Below, piece by piece: positions 60,712 through 64,000 of a stretch of DNA of 64,000 bases; within the stretch, counting starts at the first letter, position 1, and every line of letters begins with the position of its first letter. The position numbers were made by a program, and so were the translations under genes. The DNA comes from Bacteroidota bacterium (GTDB lineage Bacteria; Bacteroidota; Bacteroidia; Flavobacteriales; Weeksellaceae), in contig JAFAFC010000032.1 of NCBI GenBank assembly GCA_023423715.1, forward strand, positions 1 through 64,000, in the 5' to 3' direction. Under the pieces are notes generated by a model, which saw only the letters and a list, made by a program, of their open reading frames with translations, did no database searches and was not told the origin of the DNA.

Positions 60712-61319
60712 AAAATATAGGAATTATACTTCTCCTTTTGGTTGGATTTTCTGCGAGCGCTCAGAAGAAAAAAACGATGAACGATATTAAGTTCACCACC
60801 GAAGGTTTTTTCGTCGCAAGCAGAGCGTTAGGAAATAACAATTTGAGTAAGAACTTTGCTCCGTTTTACGGTTTTGGATTTGCAGGACAGCTTCACACTC
60901 CGATTAACTGGGGACTCGGCATTCAGTATTCCTTGCAATTTTCGGATGTAAAATATGGAAAAGCCAATGTATATGGTGACTTAGGAAGTGCAAAAATGAA
61001 CGTAATTGACCTAAACATTTTTCATAGAAACCAACTAGGAAACGAATTTTATTTAGAAAAAGCATTAGGCTACAGTGTTATTCGACTAAATTCTATTTGG
61101 AATGATGGTGGTGAAAAATACACCGAAGGAAAAGGTGGAATTCATGCTTCTGTAAAAGGAGTTTACACGATTGATCGTGAAGAAAAACAGCATTTTATAT
61201 TTGGCTTGAAAGCGATGACGTATTCCGCAGGAGTTCATAATGAAAACAAAGAAATTGAGAAGTTTTATAATCGTTCTTATTTGATTTCCTTATCTTTAGG
61301 TTATCGATATTCATTTTAA
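60708..61319 (+). CDS. outer-membrane beta-barrel protein
   Basis: 203 residues with a signal peptide (KNIGIILLLLVGFSASAQ). The mature protein alternates hydrophobic and polar residues in strands with aromatic girdles (YGFGFAGQLHTPINWGLGIQ, GLGIQYSLQFSDVKYG) and ends YLISLSLGYRYSF, with the C-terminal phenylalanine typical of outer-membrane barrels. About eight strands. Coupled by a 4-base overlap to the lipoprotein upstream; they may form a pair. Specific role unknown. Confidence 0.78.
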   Translation: MKNIGIILLLLVGFSASAQKKKTMNDIKFTTEGFFVASRALGNNNLSKNFAPFYGFGFAGQLHTPINWGLGIQYSLQFSDVKYGKANVYGDLGSAKMNVIDLNIFHRNQLGNEFYLEKALGYSVIRLNSIWNDGGEKYTEGKGGIHASVKGVYTIDREEKQHFIFGLKAMTYSAGVHNENKEIEKFYNRSYLISLSLGYRYSF

Positions 61320-61331
61320 AAGCAGAAAATC

Positions 61332-61577
61332 ATGAAAAACTTCCTATTAATTTTCCTTTTTGTTTTAGGTTTTGGACTAATCCCTGCACAACAAAAAACA
61401 GCGGTTAAAAAGACAACGAAAACCACAAAAACAACAAAAGCTAAGGCAGTTACCCCTACCAAAGCACCTGCTGGTACCGTTTTGAAAAAAGATGGAACGC
61501 CAGACAAACGCTACAAATCCAGTCAAAAATTGAAAAAAGACGGAACTCTAGATCGTCGCTATAAAGAAAACAAGTAG
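61332..61577 (+). CDS. small basic secreted protein with two LKKDGT repeats
   Basis: 81 residues. Signal peptide about 1-19 (KNFLLIFLFVLGFGLIPAQ), a Lys/Thr/Ala-rich linker, then two copies of an 11-12-residue motif: LKKDGTPDKRYK and LKKDGTLDRRYK. Very basic. Proteins ending in KDGTPDxRYKENK-like repeats are common in flavobacteria without a known function. Twelve bases after the beta-barrel gene, so likely the same transcript. Confidence 0.65.
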   Translation: MKNFLLIFLFVLGFGLIPAQQKTAVKKTTKTTKTTKAKAVTPTKAPAGTVLKKDGTPDKRYKSSQKLKKDGTLDRRYKENK

Positions 61578-61629
61578 GATTTCCTTATAAAAAAATGATT
61601 CGGCACATCCAAATTCAGCAGTTGTTTTA

Positions 61630-61637
61630 TACTTTTG
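61630..61637 (+). promoter_or_regulatory. -7 box of the GH3-family gene
   Basis: TACTTTTG matches TAnnTTTG, ending 4 bases before ATG 61642. Either the mRNA is leaderless or translation starts at ATG 61666. Confidence 0.45.
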
Positions 61638-61641
61638 CGAC

Positions 61642-63144
61642 ATGCTAGCATTTCTCAAAAAAACCATGGCTTTGGTTTGGGCCAAAAAAGCAGTAAAATC
61701 TTCGCAAGATTTTAAAAAAAATGCCGTTTCCGATCAACAAAAGCTTTTGCTTTCCCTTGTAAAACAAGCTGAGAAAACACTTTTCGGACGCGTTCATGCT
61801 TTTTCCGAAATTAAAAATATTGCAGACTACCAAAGTCGAGTTCCGATTTCGGATTACGAAGATTTGAAAGACTATATTGAGAAAATAAAGCATGGTGATC
61901 GCCATATTCTCTGGCCAGAAACGCCTGAGTATTTTGCTAAAACGTCGGGAACGACTTCTGGCACGAAGTATATTCCAATTTCGAAAGAAGGAATGCCCGA
62001 ACAAATTAACGCAGCTCGCTTAGCGCTTTTCCATTATATGGCGCAAAAAAACAATGCGGATTTTGTTTCTGGGAAAATGATTTTTTTACAAGGAAGCCCT
62101 GAATTGGAAGAGGTTAACGGAATTAAAGTTGGTCGACTTTCAGGAATTGTCGCACATCATATCCCCGATTATCTTCAAAAAAATAGACTTCCAAAATTGG
62201 AAACCAATATGATTGACGATTGGGAAACCAAAGTGGACAAAATCGTTGAAGAAACGGAAAATGAAAACATGACGTTAATTTCTGGAATTCCGCCATGGTT
62301 AATCATGTATTTCGAAAAATTAATTGAGCGAAACGAAAAAAAAATCAAGACATTATTCCCTAATTTACAGCTTATTGTAACAGGCGGAGTTAACTACGAA
62401 CCGTATCGAGAAAAGATGGAAGAACTGTTGGGCGGAAAAGTTGACACGATACAAACATTTCCGGCTTCGGAAGGTTTTTTTGCCTTTCAAGATGATTACA
62501 CCAAAGAAGGTTTGCTTTTGCTTACAAATCATGGAATTTTCTATGAATTTATTCCTCTAGAAAGCTACGGAAATCCTGATGCGAAACGTTTAACGTTAGG
62601 TGATATTGAACTCAACAAAGATTATGCTTTGATTTTAACAACTAATTCTGGTTTGTGGGCGTATTCTATTGGCGATGTCGTTCGATTTATTTCAAAAGAT
62701 CCATATCGAGTTTTGGTTTCGGGAAGAACGAAACATTTTACCTCAGCTTTTGGAGAACACGTCATTGCTTTTGAAGTGGAAGAAACCATGAAAGCTACTG
62801 TAGAAAAGTTTCCAGCTCAAATTACGGAATTCCATTTGGCTCCGCAAGTCACACCAAAAGAGGGGCTTCCCCATCATGAATGGCTGATTGAATTCGAAAA
62901 AGAGCCTGAAAACATGGAGCAATTTAGACTTCAACTGGATGAAGAGTTGCGAAAAAGAAATACCTATTACAATGATTTGATTACAGGAAACATCCTGCAA
63001 CCGTTGATCATTAGTAAACTCAAAAAAGGGGCTTTTCATGAATACGCGAAATCCGAAGGAAAACTAGGTGGTCAAAATAAAATACCACGTTTAGCGAACG
63101 ATCGAAAAATAGCCGATTTTCTTGAAAATTTGATTCAAAATTAA
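61642..63144 (+). CDS. GH3 auxin-responsive promoter-family protein (acyl-adenylating enzyme)
   Basis: 500 residues, ANL-type superfamily. Motifs: FAKTSGTTSGTKYIPIS (ATP loop), VTGGVNYEPYREKM, FPASEGFFAFQD, FYEFIPLES and LTTNSGLWAYSIGDVVRF, then LVSGRTKHFTSAFGEHV. Plant GH3 enzymes join acyl groups to amino acids, but the substrates of the bacterial members are not established. Start could be 61642 or 61666. It converges on the SMR gene with overlapping stops (63141-63144). Confidence 0.88.
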   Translation: MLAFLKKTMALVWAKKAVKSSQDFKKNAVSDQQKLLLSLVKQAEKTLFGRVHAFSEIKNIADYQSRVPISDYEDLKDYIEKIKHGDRHILWPETPEYFAKTSGTTSGTKYIPISKEGMPEQINAARLALFHYMAQKNNADFVSGKMIFLQGSPELEEVNGIKVGRLSGIVAHHIPDYLQKNRLPKLETNMIDDWETKVDKIVEETENENMTLISGIPPWLIMYFEKLIERNEKKIKTLFPNLQLIVTGGVNYEPYREKMEELLGGKVDTIQTFPASEGFFAFQDDYTKEGLLLLTNHGIFYEFIPLESYGNPDAKRLTLGDIELNKDYALILTTNSGLWAYSIGDVVRFISKDPYRVLVSGRTKHFTSAFGEHVIAFEVEETMKATVEKFPAQITEFHLAPQVTPKEGLPHHEWLIEFEKEPENMEQFRLQLDEELRKRNTYYNDLITGNILQPLIISKLKKGAFHEYAKSEGKLGGQNKIPRLANDRKIADFLENLIQN

Positions 63145-63479
63145 TGGGCAGAAACGAATTTTAAGCCAACGATCGAAGCAATTAATGTTGACACAAAAAA
63201 GATTCTCCAGAACGTTGCCGGTTCATTAAACAAGAAAATTCCAGCTAATACGCCACCAACAGCGCCAATCCCCGTCCAAACTGCATACGCCGTTCCAATC
63301 GGAAGCGCTTGAGGTCCTGAAATGGATTTCACCATTAAAAACATGGAAATAAAAAGACAAAAAATAAAACCTCCCCACCACAGCGTGCTTTCTTTTCCTG
63401 TAGTTTCCTGAGCTTTACCTAAACATGTTGCAAAAGCGGTTTCGAAAAGACCCGCGATAATTAAAATAATCCAGTTCAT
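63141..63479 (-). CDS. SMR-family efflux protein, Gdx/SugE-like
   Basis: 112 residues from ATG 63479, four membrane helices. Start MNWIILIIAGLFETAFATCLG has the conserved Glu in helix 1 (E13), and the GTAYAVWTGIGAVGG signature in helix 3 is of the SugE/Gdx type rather than EmrE, suggesting guanidinium or related cation export. The frame is open to 63536, but a TATCTTTG box inside that extension supports 63479, giving normal SMR length. Its stop overlaps that of the GH3 gene by 4 bases. Confidence 0.88.
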   Translation of the reverse strand: MNWIILIIAGLFETAFATCLGKAQETTGKESTLWWGGFIFCLFISMFLMVKSISGPQALPIGTAYAVWTGIGAVGGVLAGIFLFNEPATFWRIFFVSTLIASIVGLKFVSAH

Positions 63480-63487
63480 AGTGTTGG

Positions 63488-63495
63488 CAAAGATA
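63488..63495 (-). promoter_or_regulatory. -7 box of the SMR gene
   Basis: Minus-strand TATCTTTG, exact TAnnTTTG, ending 8 bases before the ATG at 63479. No TTTG found at -33. Confidence 0.45.
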
Positions 63496-63541
63496 AAAAG
63501 TATTCGTAAAATTACTTTATAAAATTCCACGTTCAAGTTGT

Positions 63542-64000
63542 ATGCAAAAAGGCCCTATTGAAACCTTAAAAATTCCCGAATTCCGAAATTTATTAACCGG
63601 AAGAATGTTCATCGTTATTGCTTTCCGCATGCTCGCAACCCTGTTGGGATGGTGGGTATATCAGCTAACAAACGATCCTTTTTCGATTGGAATTATTGGC
63701 TTATCCGAAGTGATCCCAGCCGTTACTTGTGCTTTATATGCCGGTCACATCATCGACAATTCCGAGAAAAAAAAACTCCTCATTTTATGCTGTTTCGCTT
63801 ATATTTTTCTTATTAGTTTATTGCTAATTCCCGCTTTTGGAAGCCACGCATTGCATTATTCAGGGCATCAAATAACGTATTTCATTTATGGAGTCATTTT
63901 TTTCACAGGAATCGCGCGAGCGTTTATCGGTCCGATTGTTCCTACATTAATTCCGAAAATTGTTGGTGTTGATTCTTTACAAAACGCCGTAACCATGAAT
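63542..64000 (+). CDS. MFS transporter, N-terminal part (cut by window edge)
   Basis: 153 codons are visible from ATG 63542 and the frame is open at the window end. It reads IPEFRNLLTGRMFIVIAFRM, LLGWWVYQLTNDPFSIG, GLSEVIPAVTCALYAGHIID and GIARAFIGPIVPTLIPKI: four or five hydrophobic segments and the GxxxD(R/N)-like loop of MFS proteins (GHIIDNSEKKK). It resembles EntS-type or multidrug MFS exporters. Divergent from the SMR gene with 62 bases between starts. The full length and substrate cannot be judged. Confidence 0.82.
   Translation, partial: MQKGPIETLKIPEFRNLLTGRMFIVIAFRMLATLLGWWVYQLTNDPFSIGIIGLSEVIPAVTCALYAGHIIDNSEKKKLLILCCFAYIFLISLLLIPAFGSHALHYSGHQITYFIYGVIFFTGIARAFIGPIVPTLIPKIVGVDSLQNAVTMN

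Overview
The window looks like a chromosomal segment of a low-GC member of the Bacteroidota, class Flavobacteriia, probably Weeksellaceae (Chryseobacterium/Elizabethkingia-like). Evidence read from the sequence: many genes are preceded by the Bacteroidota -7 box TAnnTTTG rather than an E. coli-type promoter, Shine-Dalgarno sequences are mostly absent, lipoproteins carry Ser/Asp-rich tails after the lipid cysteine (CSSSDDD, CSNSDDE, CSSDSEE), and several proteins (small SPPPEA-ending protein, LKKDGT repeat protein, VGIGT secreted proteins) look flavobacterial. The genus is inference. No tRNA, rRNA, CRISPR array, insertion sequence or phage gene was recognised. No stretch longer than 300 bases lacks a gene.

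Layout. (1) 77-4729, minus strand: the housekeeping operon rimP-nusA-infB, with a predicted promoter and a terminator-like hairpin in its leader. (2) 4968-45541: a roughly 40 kb surface-polysaccharide locus. It starts with ugd, an ABC exporter pair (Wzm/Wzt type), a methyltransferase, an ATP-grasp enzyme, an HTTM-DCC membrane fusion, a 4-aminosugar pair (WecE-like aminotransferase plus NeuD/PglD-like acetyltransferase), GDP-L-fucose synthesis (fcl, gmd) and a long train of translationally coupled glycosyltransferases interleaved with a polytopic membrane protein, an AsnB-like amidotransferase and an OafA-type acyltransferase. (3) Embedded in it, on the minus strand (32926-38080), is a compact operon of methyltransferase, FkbH-like glyceryl-loading enzyme, acyl carrier protein, MBOAT acyltransferase and SGNH-fold membrane protein. 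After a TviB/WbpO-like nucleotide-sugar dehydrogenase and two glycosyltransferases come a stand-alone DltA-like adenylation protein, a GNAT enzyme and a second, convergently encoded carrier protein. Together these resemble the components of the Gram-positive dlt system re-used in a Gram-negative glycan locus, and are the most interesting part of the window. (4) 45570-48394: three tandem secreted VGIGT-motif paralogs and another hexapeptide acetyltransferase. (5) 48536-51910: beta-carbonic anhydrase, small secreted protein, SulP anion transporter, second beta-carbonic anhydrase, plausibly a bicarbonate module. (6) 52013-64000: a PAP2/AUR1-like phosphatase with a GNAT-like partner, pth, two tandem leucine-rich-repeat surface lipoproteins, mfd, a small lipoprotein plus beta-barrel protein, a small basic secreted protein, a GH3-family enzyme, an SMR transporter and the start of an MFS transporter cut by the window edge.

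How it fits together: UDP-glucuronate (ugd), a UDP-HexNAc-uronate (38158 gene), GDP-fucose and a 4-acetamido-4,6-dideoxyhexose would feed about fifteen glycosyltransferases. AsnB could turn uronates into uronamides. Wzm/Wzt would export the glycan, and the MBOAT/SGNH pair would add an ACP-delivered acyl group outside the cytoplasmic membrane. No initial sugar-phosphate transferase, Wzx flippase, rmlA or rmlB was seen in the window, so those steps must be encoded elsewhere if needed.
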